Assembly (NCBI GenBank): GCA_963663375.1
Contig: OY760195.1
Location: 3,038,001 to 3,102,000 of the forward strand
Direction of reading: 5' to 3'
Source of the DNA: JAYREN01 sp963663375
GTDB lineage: Bacteria; Acidobacteriota; Holophagae; Holophagales; Holophagaceae
DNA length: 64,000 bases
This document shows positions 1-8,962 of the stretch, in pieces. A program made the position numbers and the translations under genes. How positions within the stretch are numbered: position 1 is the first letter of the stretch; the number at the start of each line of letters is the position of its first letter. Under the pieces are notes generated by a model, which saw only the letters and a list, made by a program, of their open reading frames with translations, did no database searches and had not been told where the DNA came from.

Positions 1-2
1 TC

Positions 3-1496
3 CTTCTCTGCGCGGGCCTGGTCGGTACCGTTGCATGCGCCTGGATGACTCCAGGGAAGCCGGGCGCCGATGCGCCTTGGCAGACCCCGAACCCTGACTC
101 CGAAGAAGGCCGGATCATCGAGGCCTTCGGGAAACAGGGCATCCGCATCAACTCGGCCGAGGCCCAGGGTGTGCGCGCCAATGTGTGCCTGGTGCTCCAG
201 GAGGCTCGCGCCCACGGCCTGGGCAACAGCAAGGTGGATTTTGCGGCGGTGGAGATCGCCCGGGATCTGGGGCTGGATGCGGGGCCTGGATCAGGCACCG
301 TGCGAAATATCGTGGCCGCCATCGGCTTTCTGGCGAAGGGCAGCGGGGGCTTCACGCCGCGGCCTCCCGTGCCGCCCCCGCCTCCCATGGCCTGGCGCGA
401 CTACTTCCAAGAGACCGTGAACCTCTGGAATCAGCCGAACTTCATGGCCCTCATGGGGCAGAACCAGTTTCATCCCGTGAAGATCAGCTGGGAGGACATT
501 GGCCGCCATGCGAACAGCGTCTGGGGCGACCGCATCAGTGATGTGGGCATCTGGGTGCGGGAGGAGGAGGGCAACCCGGCTTCGGCTCGCCTGGCGCTTT
601 CGGTGCGGCGGGACAGCAACTACCGCGACAAGGTGCTGATGGTGCCCGCGGAGCGCATCAAGATCCACGTGAAGGAGGGGGCCCGTACCGTGGAGAAATC
701 CCTGCCCCAGCGTTTGCAGGAGCTCGGCCTGGCCAGCGCGGCCCGGGACCGCAATGTGATCGTCTCCAATCAGTTCGCCATCGTGCCCGTGCCGGCCCGG
801 AACATGCGCGGCGCCTGGCCCGAGGGCGTCCCGCCCCGGGCGGCCTTCACCTTCAGCATCTTCCCCTACGGCTCGACCAACTTCGTCATCACGGATGTCA
901 TCGAAGGCAGCCACGAGGCCATCGTGGGGCCTGGCAACCATCAGCTTCTGTTCGCCAATATCCACGGGCAGAAGGCCCCCTTCACCGCGAGCCGGGCGGC
1001 GGACCGCTCGGATCTGCTGCGCCTGGAGCGGGAACTGAAGGCCCAGGGCATGGATGTGGATGTGCAGCGGTACTACCTCATCCAGGTTCCATTGCGACGG
1101 AACGTCCGGGGCCTGCAGCTCAGCAACCTCGGCACGCCGCCCATGGGCAGGGCCTTCGATCTCTCGACCCTCCCCGTGCCGAATGCCTGCGCCGAAGTCG
1201 TCTGCCTGGCACCGGGCGTCGCTTCCAACAAGGCGGAAAGCGACGCCCAGAAACGCTCCGAGGCACCAGGCCTGGACCGCGTGGCCATCGGCCATGGGGA
1301 ATCCGAAGGGCGCTACTTCACCGGCTCGGGTTTCCAGGGGGCCCGGGCGGAGGAACCCATCCGGGTGACCGTGGTCTACTTCGTGACCCCCGTGGGCAAG
1401 GTGACGGCCCGCGACATGGCCACCTTCACCCAGGCCTTCAGCCAGTGGGACTCCCAGGCCATCTGGGGCGGGAGTTTCGTGACCAAGGAAAACTGA
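3..1496 (+). CDS. Unknown exported protein, 5' end outside the window
   Basis: The frame is open from the left edge. The first ATG is at 45, but the 14 codons before it encode a hydrophobic stretch ending in Val-Ala-Cys-Ala-Trp, which looks like the end of a signal peptide, possibly lipoprotein-like. The true start is therefore probably upstream of the window. About 480 residues follow, with a proline-rich linker (PRPPVPPPPP) near residue 110 counted from the ATG at 45, and a soluble remainder rich in Arg and Val. I recognise no catalytic motif or named family. It ends 88 bp before the ROK kinase start on the same strand. The coding call is firm because of frame length and codon use; the function is unknown. 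Confidence 0.75.
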   Translation, partial: LLCAGLVGTVACAWMTPGKPGADAPWQTPNPDSEEGRIIEAFGKQGIRINSAEAQGVRANVCLVLQEARAHGLGNSKVDFAAVEIARDLGLDAGPGSGTVRNIVAAIGFLAKGSGGFTPRPPVPPPPPMAWRDYFQETVNLWNQPNFMALMGQNQFHPVKISWEDIGRHANSVWGDRISDVGIWVREEEGNPASARLALSVRRDSNYRDKVLMVPAERIKIHVKEGARTVEKSLPQRLQELGLASAARDRNVIVSNQFAIVPVPARNMRGAWPEGVPPRAAFTFSIFPYGSTNFVITDVIEGSHEAIVGPGNHQLLFANIHGQKAPFTASRAADRSDLLRLERELKAQGMDVDVQRYYLIQVPLRRNVRGLQLSNLGTPPMGRAFDLSTLPVPNACAEVVCLAPGVASNKAESDAQKRSEAPGLDRVAIGHGESEGRYFTGSGFQGARAEEPIRVTVVYFVTPVGKVTARDMATFTQAFSQWDSQAIWGGSFVTKEN

Positions 1497-1584
1497 TCGC
1501 GTGGAGCCTCCGATTTCCTTGGGCGCAAAGGGCCTCACCCCTTTGCGCCGCAGGGCTGATAATCAGGCGGAGGAGGTTCACCCA

Positions 1585-2586
1585 ATGACCTTGGCTCCGC
1601 CGGACGCCGCCGTGGAAGTCGTGCTCGGTGTGGATATTGGCGGGACCAACACGGCCCTGGGCCTCGTGGACCGAGAAGGCCACTGTCGCGCCACGGAGGT
1701 GATGCCCACCCAGGGGGACTCGTTGGCCTCCGGCTTCTTCCACCGCCTCCAGGGCAGGGCTTGGGCGCTTCTGCAGGGGCTCGGGCCCGGCTTCCGGCTT
1801 TCGGCCATCGGCCTGGGCGCGCCCAACGCCAACTACTACCGGGGTACCCTCGAGAATCCACCGAATCTCAGCTGGGGTCACGTGGACCTCCGGGCCGAAC
1901 TGGTGCCGTACTTCCAGGTGCCCCTGGCGGTCACCAACGATGCCAACGCCGCGGCCCTGGGCGAGATGCACTTTGGCGCGGCCCGGGGCATGCGGGATTT
2001 CATGGTCATCACGCTGGGGACCGGGCTGGGCAGCGGCATCGTGGTGAATGGTGAACTGGTCTATGGCTCCACGGGGTTCGCGGGAGAGGTGGGCCACATG
2101 ATCGTGGAGCCGGGCGGCCGCCTCTGCGGATGCGGCCGCCTGGGCTGCCTCGAGACCTACGCCTCGGCCACGGGACTTCGACGCACGGTCCGGGAGCTCC
2201 TGGCAACGGGATCCGAGGTCTCGGGGCTCCGGGGGATTCCCTTCGAGCGGCTCTCTGCAAAGGAGATCTTCGACGCTGCCCAGAAGGGCGATCCCATCGC
2301 GCTGGAGGCCTTCGAATTCACCGGTGACATCCTGGGCAGGAAGCTTGCGGACGCCGTGGTCTTTACCAGTCCCGAGGCGATCATTCTCTTCGGTGGCCTT
2401 GCTGCTGCGGGAGAGCTGCTCTTCAAACCCACCCGGCGTGCCCTCGAGGAGAACCTCTTCAGCGTCTTCCGCAACACGGTGAAGCTGCTCCCTTCGGGCA
2501 TCCAGGGAAACGCCGCCATTCTCGGCGCCGCAGCCCTGGGCTGGGATGCCCTGGCCAAGGCCACCGAATCCACCCGCGTCGGGTAA
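1585..2586 (+). CDS. ROK-family sugar kinase (glucokinase-like)
   Basis: ROK proteins phosphorylate glucose or related hexoses with ATP in the cytoplasm, or act as repressors if they carry an HTH. This 333-residue protein has no HTH. It has the N-terminal phosphate loop DIGGTNTALG, a sugar-binding region with NDANAAALGE, the glycine motif TLGTGLGSGI, and the zinc-binding signature CGCGRLGCLE typical of ROK kinases. The start at 1585 is chosen over the upstream in-frame 1501 because AGGAGG lies at 1571-1576 with good spacing and homology begins directly after it. Length is normal for the family. Glucose specificity is likely but not proven by sequence. Confidence 0.88.
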   Translation: MTLAPPDAAVEVVLGVDIGGTNTALGLVDREGHCRATEVMPTQGDSLASGFFHRLQGRAWALLQGLGPGFRLSAIGLGAPNANYYRGTLENPPNLSWGHVDLRAELVPYFQVPLAVTNDANAAALGEMHFGAARGMRDFMVITLGTGLGSGIVVNGELVYGSTGFAGEVGHMIVEPGGRLCGCGRLGCLETYASATGLRRTVRELLATGSEVSGLRGIPFERLSAKEIFDAAQKGDPIALEAFEFTGDILGRKLADAVVFTSPEAIILFGGLAAAGELLFKPTRRALEENLFSVFRNTVKLLPSGIQGNAAILGAAALGWDALAKATESTRVG

Positions 2587-2610
2587 TCGCCTTCGGAGCT
2601 CCATGCACGA

Positions 2611-2636
2611 AAACGCCCCGCAGGGGCGGGGCGTTT
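2611..2636. terminator. Bidirectional intrinsic terminator
   Basis: A perfect 10-bp inverted repeat (AAACGCCCCG / CGGGGCGTTT) has a 6-nt loop. It sits between the convergent ROK kinase and tRNA-Asn genes. T runs occur on both sides, so it can serve both transcripts. Confidence 0.8.
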
Positions 2637-2640
2637 GGGT

Positions 2641-2715
2641 TGGCTCCGGAGGAGGGATTTGAACCCCCGACCAATCGGTTAACAGCCGATTGCTCTACCA
2701 CTGAGCTACTCCGGA
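2641..2715 (-). tRNA. tRNA-Asn (anticodon GTT)
   Basis: On the minus strand the sequence folds as a cloverleaf. The acceptor stem is TCCGGAG paired with CTCCGGA, followed by an encoded CCA. There is a D arm with AGCTCAGTGGTAGAGC, an anticodon loop with GTT, and a T arm with GGTTCAAAT. The terminator at 2611-2636 follows its 3' end. Confidence 0.97.
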
Positions 2716-2782
2716 AAGTAGGAACGACCATTGTAGCGCGCCAGCGGCATGGATCAAGTCCCAGGTTCCAGGGACAGGGCTC

Positions 2783-3367
2783 CTAGATCTTCTGGAGCTC
2801 CATGAGGATCTGGCGGGCGCAGGCCTTAAGGGTCTCGATCACGCCGGTGCCCTGATTGGCCACGGCTTCGATCATAGGCTCGCCCCGGAAACGCAGGAGG
2901 CGTTCCATCTCATCCACCGGGGCCGCCGTGGGCATGTCCCGCTTGTTGAGCTGCAGCACGTAGGGAATGGAGCGGATGTCGAATCCGTTTTCCTTGAGGT
3001 TGGTGGCCAGGTTAGCAATGGATTCGATGTTGGCTTCCATGCGCTGGCGCTGACTGTCGGCCACGAAGATCATGCCGTCGCAGCCCCGGAGGATCAGCTT
3101 GCGGCTGGCATCGTAGAAGACCTGACCCGGCACCGTGTAGAGATGGAACCGAACCTTGAAGCCCTTGACCGTACCCATGTCCAGGGGCAGGAAGTCGAAG
3201 AACAGGGTGCGGTCTGTCTCAGTGGCGAGGCTCACGAGCTTGCCCCGTTTCTCGGGATTGGCCTGCTCGAAGATCCACTGGATGTTGGTGGTCTTTCCGC
3301 AGAGGCCGGGGCCGTAGTAGACAATCTTGCAGTTGATCTCGCGAGAAGCGTAGTTGATGAAGGTCAT
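2783..3367 (-). CDS. mglA: MglA-type small GTPase
   Basis: This is a Ras-like GTPase of the MglA family, the polarity switch that in Myxococcus and Thermus sets the cell pole for motility machinery. The 194 residues show the P-loop GPGLCGKTTN (residues 19-28), the switch region with TETDRTLFFDFLP, a TVPGQ motif in place of the usual DxxGQ, and the base-specificity motif NKRD. Length is normal. It lies 12 bp downstream of a roadblock-domain gene (mglB), its usual GTPase-activating partner. No motility genes are adjacent, so it may control pili or chemosensory placement. Assignment is firm; the process it controls is inferred. Confidence 0.95.
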   Translation of the reverse strand: MTFINYASREINCKIVYYGPGLCGKTTNIQWIFEQANPEKRGKLVSLATETDRTLFFDFLPLDMGTVKGFKVRFHLYTVPGQVFYDASRKLILRGCDGMIFVADSQRQRMEANIESIANLATNLKENGFDIRSIPYVLQLNKRDMPTAAPVDEMERLLRFRGEPMIEAVANQGTGVIETLKACARQILMELQKI

Positions 3368-3379
3368 GGTCGCTCCCGG

Positions 3380-3874
3380 TCAATCGCCGAAGAGCTTGTC
3401 GATGTCTTCATCGGTGATTTCCGAGAAGGGGCTCTCGAACTTGGACTCACCCACTAGGTTCTGGGCCCGCTGTTCGACCTTCTCGAAGATCTCCTGCAGA
3501 TCCCGGCTGGCCTTCTTCACCCGCAGGCGCACCAGCGCTAGGCTCGAATTCTGGTCGAAGATCACCACCAGGATGCCCCGCTTGCCCACGATGGAGATGT
3601 GCAGGTTGTCCTTTTCGCCCTCGTGGAAGAGCAGTGTGAATTCCTTCTCCCCAATGAGCTTTGCCAGTCCGTCCGTAGCGGCCACATTGCCCGCCGTCAG
3701 GGAGGCGAGGCTGGTGGCGTCGATGCTGCGCACATCACCCGAAGCGGCAATCTGCTGGCCGTTTTTGTCCACCAGGAACACGACCTTGCTCGAGGAGTCC
3801 ACCTGCAGGCGGGAGATGATCTCCTGCAGCAGTTTGTATTCCTCCTCGAACATGACCAGATCGAGTTTGGCCAC
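3380..3874 (-). CDS. mglB: Roadblock/LC7 domain protein, MglB-like GAP
   Basis: A 164-residue protein with the roadblock/LC7 fold: an N-terminal helix, then the strand VVFLVDKNGQQIAASGDV, and a second strand pair around EFTLLFHEGEKDNLHIS. MglB dimers stimulate GTP hydrolysis by MglA. The start is GTG at 3874, supported by GGAGG five bases upstream. The C-terminus carries an acidic tail (EITDEDIDKLFGD). It is the first gene of a two-gene operon with mglA. Confidence 0.88.
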   Translation of the reverse strand: MAKLDLVMFEEEYKLLQEIISRLQVDSSSKVVFLVDKNGQQIAASGDVRSIDATSLASLTAGNVAATDGLAKLIGEKEFTLLFHEGEKDNLHISIVGKRGILVVIFDQNSSLALVRLRVKKASRDLQEIFEKVEQRAQNLVGESKFESPFSEITDEDIDKLFGD

Positions 3875-3931
3875 ACGAACCTCCCGGGCATTGCGTACTA
3901 AGGAGCATACCGCACTTGCCGGGGCAAGGCT

Positions 3932-4762
3932 CTAGTAGCCACCCCCCTGGGCGCTGCCCCCCTTGGCCACGGCCAAGGAGCTAGAGAGCCCCAGGCGCGT
4001 CGCGCCCGCCAGTACCATCTGAAGGGCATCCTCATAGGTGCGCACACCACCCGAGGCCTTGACTCCCGCTCGGGCGCCCACGGTCTCGCGCATGATGCGC
4101 ACATCTGCCTCCGTGGCCCCGCCCGTGGAGAATCCGGTGGACGTCTTCACGAAATCGAGGTTCTCCTCCGCGGCGATGCGCGAGGCTTGGGCCTTCTCCT
4201 CGTCCGTCAGCAGGCAGGTCTCCAGGATCACCTTGAGGGTGGCCGTGGGGACGGCTTCGCGCACGGCGCGATAGTCGTGGCGCACCGATTCCCAGTCCCC
4301 GGCCTTAGCCAGGCCGATGGCGAGCACCATATCAACTTCCCGAGCCCCGCAGGCCACGGCCTCCCTGGCCTCCTCGGCCTTGATACGGGTGGTGTTGGCC
4401 CCCAAGGGAAAGCCGATCACGGTGCAGACCCGCACCGTGCTGCCCTCCAGGCGTTGGGCGCAGCGGGGCACCCAGTAAGGATTCACGCACACCGAGGCGA
4501 ACTCGTATTCCAGGGCCTCGTCACAGAGCCGGTCGATCTCGGCCTCGCAGGCGGCGGGCTTCAGGAGCGTGTGATCGATGAGCGGACTCAAATCCACCTT
4601 GGCGGGGAGCTGGTCGGCGGCAACCTCTCTCAGTCCATCCGGGGTGCGGAGCAGACAGAGCCCCTCCCGGCAGCCCAGGAGTTGGGGGCTTTCCCGCGGG
4701 GGGCGATTCCCCGACACGCGGGCAAGGACTTCCGAGGCGAGGGCATGGAGGCGCGGGTTCAT
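3932..4762 (-). CDS. deoC: Deoxyribose-phosphate aldolase
   Basis: DeoC cleaves 2-deoxyribose 5-phosphate to glyceraldehyde 3-phosphate and acetaldehyde in nucleoside salvage. The sequence has the LIDHTLLKP start of the barrel, CVNPYWVP, the VIGFPLG segment, DMVLAIG, the Schiff-base lysine in FVKTSTGFS and the second lysine in VKASGGVRTY. The start at 4762 (MNPRLHAL) is preferred to 4798, because the 12 extra residues lie in the leader. Even so, about 65 residues precede the barrel, a longer N-terminus than in E. coli. The C-terminus ends in a Gly/Ser-rich tail. It is monocistronic here. Confidence 0.92.
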   Translation of the reverse strand: MNPRLHALASEVLARVSGNRPPRESPQLLGCREGLCLLRTPDGLREVAADQLPAKVDLSPLIDHTLLKPAACEAEIDRLCDEALEYEFASVCVNPYWVPRCAQRLEGSTVRVCTVIGFPLGANTTRIKAEEAREAVACGAREVDMVLAIGLAKAGDWESVRHDYRAVREAVPTATLKVILETCLLTDEEKAQASRIAAEENLDFVKTSTGFSTGGATEADVRIMRETVGARAGVKASGGVRTYEDALQMVLAGATRLGLSSSLAVAKGGSAQGGGY

Positions 4763-4888
4763 GCCCCCATCATCGCGTGCCTTGGGTGCGGCCCGCAAAC
4801 CCCGCCCCCATTCCGGACTGCGTTCTTGGTCCGGCCCCCTCTCCGTGCTAGACTTTCCGTTCCCTGCACGCAGGGCAGCCGTTTACTG

Positions 4889-4978
4889 GAGAGTTGTCCG
4901 AGTGGCTGAAGGAGCACGATTGGAAATCGTGTAACGGGGGAACCCGTTCAAGAGTTCGAATCTCTTACTCTCCGCCAT
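4889..4978 (+). tRNA. tRNA-Ser (anticodon GGA)
   Basis: A 90-nt cloverleaf. The acceptor GGAGAGT pairs with ACTCTCC, followed by G and encoded CCA. The anticodon loop is TTGGAAA with GGA. It has the long variable arm of class II tRNAs (AACGGGGGAACCCGTT) and the T loop GTTCGAATC. An intrinsic terminator follows at once. Confidence 0.97.
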
Positions 4979-4979
4979 A

Positions 4980-5017
4980 AAACCCCCGTCACCATTAGGT
5001 TTCGGGGGTTTTCTTTT
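4980..5017 (+). terminator. Intrinsic terminator of tRNA-Ser
   Basis: A 9-bp stem (AAACCCCCG / CGGGGGTTT) with a 14-nt loop, followed by TTCTTTT, starting two bases after the tRNA. Confidence 0.85.
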
Positions 5018-5148
5018 GGGGAGGATTCGAACCTCCAGCAACCCCCAAAAAGTGCCCGTATCTCCCACGTATCTAATTGCCCTAAGGGGATTCCCCTCCT
5101 CTGGTTTGGCCAGATCCTGGCCAAACTCATCCCCTTGGCCACGCGCCC

Positions 5149-5511
5149 CTATGCCTCCATCGCCACGGGCGCGATCAGGTCCGGATCGTCATTCTGGACA
5201 TTCCCGACGCGTGAGGAGACCGCATAGGCTTCCATCCACGCGGGTGGGCAGGGGCGTAGCAACTCGATGGCAGCGGAGGTGGGCGTGGTGGGGTCCATCC
5301 AGGCGGCCCAGGATTCCGGAGGAAGGATCACGGGCATGCGGTCGTGGATGGGTTCCATCACGGCATTGGGGGAAGTGGTGATGATGGTGCAGGTCTCCAG
5401 CTCGCCGTCTGCCCCGGCCCAGTGGGAGTAGAGCCCCGCGAAGGCGAACAACTTCCCGGTAGTGGGGTGAATGTAGAAGCCCTCCTGCAGAAGGGGCTCG
5501 TTTCTCTGGTT
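5149..5511 (-). pseudogene. Truncated SRAP (YedK/HMCES-like) gene
   Basis: The frame encodes only the C-terminal half of an SOS response-associated peptidase domain. It contains FAFAGLYSHW, ETCTIITTSPN and IHDRMPVILPPESW, hallmark motifs of SRAP proteins, which cross-link to abasic sites in single-stranded DNA. The histidine of the HDRMP motif is kept. The N-terminal half, with the catalytic Cys2 and the RRC region, is missing: a TGA at 5512-5514 closes the frame and no SRAP motif is seen upstream in other frames. A TTG at 5451 could start translation, but the product would lack the active-site cysteine. Most likely a decayed remnant. Confidence 0.75.
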
Positions 5512-5691
5512 TCAATACCGAGCAGCTGTTTGGGCCGCTCCTGATACCGCTTTGGCCCCAGGCCTGATACAGGGCCCTCCGGCAGATGCAAACCAGCCAA
5601 ATTCGTCGGCTTGGATTTATACGATTCTTGGGTGCATGATCGCGCGCATAATTCGAACGCCTATCAGCCCATCGTTCACAGTGGAGGACCC

Positions 5692-7977
5692 ATGAGCCAC
5701 GACCCCAGCGACCATTTGCCGCTTTCTCCCTGGTGGAGGCAGGCCGTCATCCTCGTGATGATCTTCGGCTTCTCCCTGCTCACCCTGGTGACGGTGAAGA
5801 CCTACCAGGGGGCGCCGCCCATTCCCGCCCGGGTGGTGGATTCCGCCGGGCAGGTCGTCCTAACCGGCGAGGACATCAAGGGGGGTCAGGAGGTCTTCTT
5901 CAAGTACGGGCTGATGGAGCATGGCACCCTCTGGGGCCACGGGGCCTATCTGGGGCCGGACTATTCGGCGGAGTATCTGCACCGACTCGCGGAAATCGGC
6001 CGGGACACCCTGGCCCAGGCCCGCTACGGCAAGCTGTTCAAGGATCTGCCCACGGCCCAGTCCCTGGAGGTGGGCGAAGCCCTCAAGGGTGAGCTCAAGC
6101 AGAACCGCTATGACAAGGGCGTGGACACGCTGGTGTTCACAGATGCGGAGGTGGCCGCTTTCCACACGCAGATCGGGGAATGGAAGGCCTATTTCGGGGG
6201 TGCGACCCCGGCTCCTGGGCTTCCATCCAAATTCATCCGCGACGAAGGCGAACTGAAGCGCCTGACGGCCTACTTCGCCTGGGCGACCTGGGCCACCGTG
6301 GCCACGCGTCCAGGGGCAAACTACTCCTACACCAACAACTGGCCCTACGAGCCCCTGGTGGGCAACGTCCCCACGGCCAGCGCCTATCTCTGGAGTGCCC
6401 TCAGTCTGGTGGTGCTGCTGGGTGGCCTGGGGTTGATCCTCTTCATCTTCGGCAAGTTCGATTACCTGGGCTGGGGCGGTGAGGCGGGCTGGAAGCACGC
6501 CCATGTGGGGCGCTTGCAATCCTGGACCCTGACCCCCAGCCAGAAGGTGCTCGGCCTCTACTTTGCCGTGGTGGCCCTGCTGTTCCTTGGGCAGACGGCC
6601 CTGGGAGGCGTCCTGGCGCACTACCGCGTGGAACCCGGCGCCTTCTACGGCTTCGACCTGGCCAAGATCCTGCCCTACAACCTCGCCCGCACCTGGCATC
6701 TCCAGCTCGCCATCTTCTGGATCGCCACGGCCTGGGTCGCGGGGGGATTGTTCCTGGCTCCCCTCGTGGGTGGAGCCGAGCCCAAGGGCCAGAAGGCGGG
6801 CGTCCTGGTGCTGCTGGGCGCCTTGGCCATCGTGGTCTTCGGCAGCCTTTTCGGGGAGGCGGCCGGGCTCAACGACAAGCTGGGGAGCCTCTGGTTCTGG
6901 TTCGGGCATCAGGGCAGCGAATACCTGGATCTGGGGCGCTTCTGGCAGCTCCTGCTCGCGGTGGGCCTGATCTTTTGGCTCTTCCTCATGTTCCGGGCGC
7001 TGCGACCGGCCATGAAGGGCACGGAACAGGGCGAACTGCCTTCCTTGTTCCTCTATGCGGCCATCGCCATTCCGCTGTTCTACGTGCCTGCCCTGTTCTA
7101 TGGGCCTCACACCAATTTCGCCGTCATCGACAACTGGCGCTTCTGGATCATCCACCTCTGGGTGGAGGGTTTCTTCGAGCTCTTCGCCACGGTGCTGGTG
7201 GCGGTGATGTTCTACCAGATGGGCCTCGTCACGGCGAAATCCGCCACGCGGCTGGTCTACCTGGACGCCATCCTCTACCTGTCCGGCGGCATCATGGGCA
7301 TCGGCCATCACTGGTACTTCACGGGCCAAGGCACGCTGAACATGGGGCTGGCTTCCTGCTTCAGCGCCCTGGAAGTGGTGCCGCTGACCCTGCTGACCCT
7401 GGATGCCTGGGACTTCATCCGCCTTAAGGAACAAAGCTGCTCCGACTGCAACCGCCCCCTGGCGGCCAAGCAGAGCTGGGCCATCAAGTTCCTCATCGCC
7501 GTGGGCGTGTGGAACTTCGTGGGGGCGGGCGTCTTCGGGTTCCTCATCAACCTGCCCATCGTGTCCTATTTCGAAATGGGCACCACCCTCACTGCCAACC
7601 ATGGACATGCGGCCATGTTCGGAGTCTTCGGCATGCTCGCCCTGGCCGTGCTGGTCTTCTGCCTGCGCGCCCTCAAGAGCGACGCGGTCTGGAACCGCTC
7701 CGAGAAGCTTATTCGCCTCGGTTTCTGGGGCCTCAACGTCGGCCTCGGGCTCATGCTCCTGCTGGATCTCTTCCCGGCGGGGGTGCTCCAACTCTGGGAT
7801 TCAATCACCAACGGCTACTGGCATGCCCGACGCCTCTCCTACCTGATGGGCGGCACCTTTCACACCCTGGAATGGATCCGAATCATTGCGGATCTCGTCT
7901 TCCTGCTCGTGGGCGCTGTTCCCCTCGTGATCGCGGCCCTAAGAATGATCTTCAGCAAGGATCCCGAAGCCGCCTGA
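5692..7977 (+). CDS. norZ: Quinol-dependent nitric oxide reductase (qNOR)
   Basis: This single-subunit membrane enzyme reduces 2 NO to N2O with electrons from quinol. The 761-residue protein has one N-terminal membrane helix, a periplasmic domain without a CxxCH haem motif (as expected for qNOR rather than cNOR), then about 13 membrane helices. Ligand histidines are visible in GIGHHWYFTGQG, and HLWVEGFFELFA is the conserved active-site region. The start at 5692 is set by GGAGG at 5683-5687; an upstream in-frame ATG at 5611 has no ribosome site. The next gene encodes a hemerythrin-rubredoxin protein, supporting a role in NO detoxification rather than complete denitrification. Confidence 0.94.
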   Translation: MSHDPSDHLPLSPWWRQAVILVMIFGFSLLTLVTVKTYQGAPPIPARVVDSAGQVVLTGEDIKGGQEVFFKYGLMEHGTLWGHGAYLGPDYSAEYLHRLAEIGRDTLAQARYGKLFKDLPTAQSLEVGEALKGELKQNRYDKGVDTLVFTDAEVAAFHTQIGEWKAYFGGATPAPGLPSKFIRDEGELKRLTAYFAWATWATVATRPGANYSYTNNWPYEPLVGNVPTASAYLWSALSLVVLLGGLGLILFIFGKFDYLGWGGEAGWKHAHVGRLQSWTLTPSQKVLGLYFAVVALLFLGQTALGGVLAHYRVEPGAFYGFDLAKILPYNLARTWHLQLAIFWIATAWVAGGLFLAPLVGGAEPKGQKAGVLVLLGALAIVVFGSLFGEAAGLNDKLGSLWFWFGHQGSEYLDLGRFWQLLLAVGLIFWLFLMFRALRPAMKGTEQGELPSLFLYAAIAIPLFYVPALFYGPHTNFAVIDNWRFWIIHLWVEGFFELFATVLVAVMFYQMGLVTAKSATRLVYLDAILYLSGGIMGIGHHWYFTGQGTLNMGLASCFSALEVVPLTLLTLDAWDFIRLKEQSCSDCNRPLAAKQSWAIKFLIAVGVWNFVGAGVFGFLINLPIVSYFEMGTTLTANHGHAAMFGVFGMLALAVLVFCLRALKSDAVWNRSEKLIRLGFWGLNVGLGLMLLLDLFPAGVLQLWDSITNGYWHARRLSYLMGGTFHTLEWIRIIADLVFLLVGAVPLVIAALRMIFSKDPEAA

Positions 7978-8142
7978 TCGTCGGGCTGTCCATCCGACGG
8001 CCCTGTTCCATCCACCCTGATTTGGACCCTCCGGGCGAGGGTGGACGAAGCTGTCCTGGATGGCAAGGTGGGGGCGGGGAGGACAGCTGGTGCGGCGGCT
8101 GGAATTGATCCTGGGATAGTCTTTGTGTGAACGGAGTTGCCC

Positions 8143-8886
8143 ATGCTGCCTGTTGGCCCCCTGATGGTGGAGCACCGCCTCATCGAGCGGATGATCGCCC
8201 TGCTGGGACGGGAGGCCAAACGGATTCGCGCCACGGGCAAGGTGGATACGGATTTCGTGCTCACGGGCATCGAGTTCATCCGCCTCTACGCGGACCGCAG
8301 CCATCACGGCAAGGAGGAGGAAATCCTCTTCCGCGAGTTGAAGGCGAAACCGCTATCACCGGACCATCGGCGCGTCTTGGAGGAGTTGGAAGCGGAGCAT
8401 GTCCAGGGTCGAAAGACGGTGGCGAGGCTGGCCGCCGTCCGGGAGCGGGTCCTCATGGGCGAGGCCACCGCCGTTCGGGACCTCGCGGCCCTTCTCGAGG
8501 ACCTTGCAAGGTTCTATCCGGCCCACATCGACAAGGAGGATCGGGACTTCTTCCTGCCCTGCATGGACTACTTCACCGAGGAGGAACGGGCGAGGCTTCT
8601 GGAAGAGGAAGAGACCTTCGATCGGAACCTCCTCACCACCCATTTTGAAGGTCTTCTGAACCTGCGGGAGGGCAAGCCACCGGTCGTCGCGACACCCGTG
8701 GAACTGGAAGGCGCGGCGGCCACGCCCTATGGATGCATGGTCTGTGGCTACACCTACGATCCGAGGTTGGGGGACTACACCCAGCAGATTCCACCGGGAA
8801 CACCCTTCGACCAACTTCCGGAGGAATGGATCTGCCCCCATTGCCATGCGTCGCACCGAGCGTTCATCGCGATGAAGACGGCCTGA
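8143..8886 (+). CDS. Hemerythrin-rubredoxin fusion protein
   Basis: Residues 1 to about 150 form a hemerythrin-like four-helix di-iron domain. Candidate ligands are in VEHRLIER, HHGKEEEILF, EHVQGRK and HIDKEDRDFF. Residues from about 195 form a rubredoxin with CMVCGYTYDP and WICPHCH, the two CxxC knuckles that bind one iron. Such fusions can take electrons through rubredoxin and act on O2, peroxide or NO at the di-iron site. The ATG at 8143 follows GGAG by six bases. It lies 165 bp after the NO reductase on the same strand, so a shared nitrosative/oxidative stress role is inferred. The exact substrate is unknown. Confidence 0.88.
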   Translation: MLPVGPLMVEHRLIERMIALLGREAKRIRATGKVDTDFVLTGIEFIRLYADRSHHGKEEEILFRELKAKPLSPDHRRVLEELEAEHVQGRKTVARLAAVRERVLMGEATAVRDLAALLEDLARFYPAHIDKEDRDFFLPCMDYFTEEERARLLEEEETFDRNLLTTHFEGLLNLREGKPPVVATPVELEGAAATPYGCMVCGYTYDPRLGDYTQQIPPGTPFDQLPEEWICPHCHASHRAFIAMKTA

Positions 8887-8962
8887 CGGGGAAGGCCCTC
8901 GTCCCCACCAGGCTCGTGAACAAGGGGAACCAGGGGCTTTCCAACTCCTGCATCCGTACGGA

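Noticed and set aside
291..1538. 415-codon minus-strand frame opposite the first gene
   Set aside because: It is the antisense shadow of a GC-rich gene; its product is His/Gly/Arg-rich low complexity with no motif, while the plus frame has normal composition.
5860..7791. 643-codon minus-strand frame opposite the NO reductase
   Set aside because: Shadow frame with Glu/His/Gln-rich composition; the plus strand encodes a clear qNOR.
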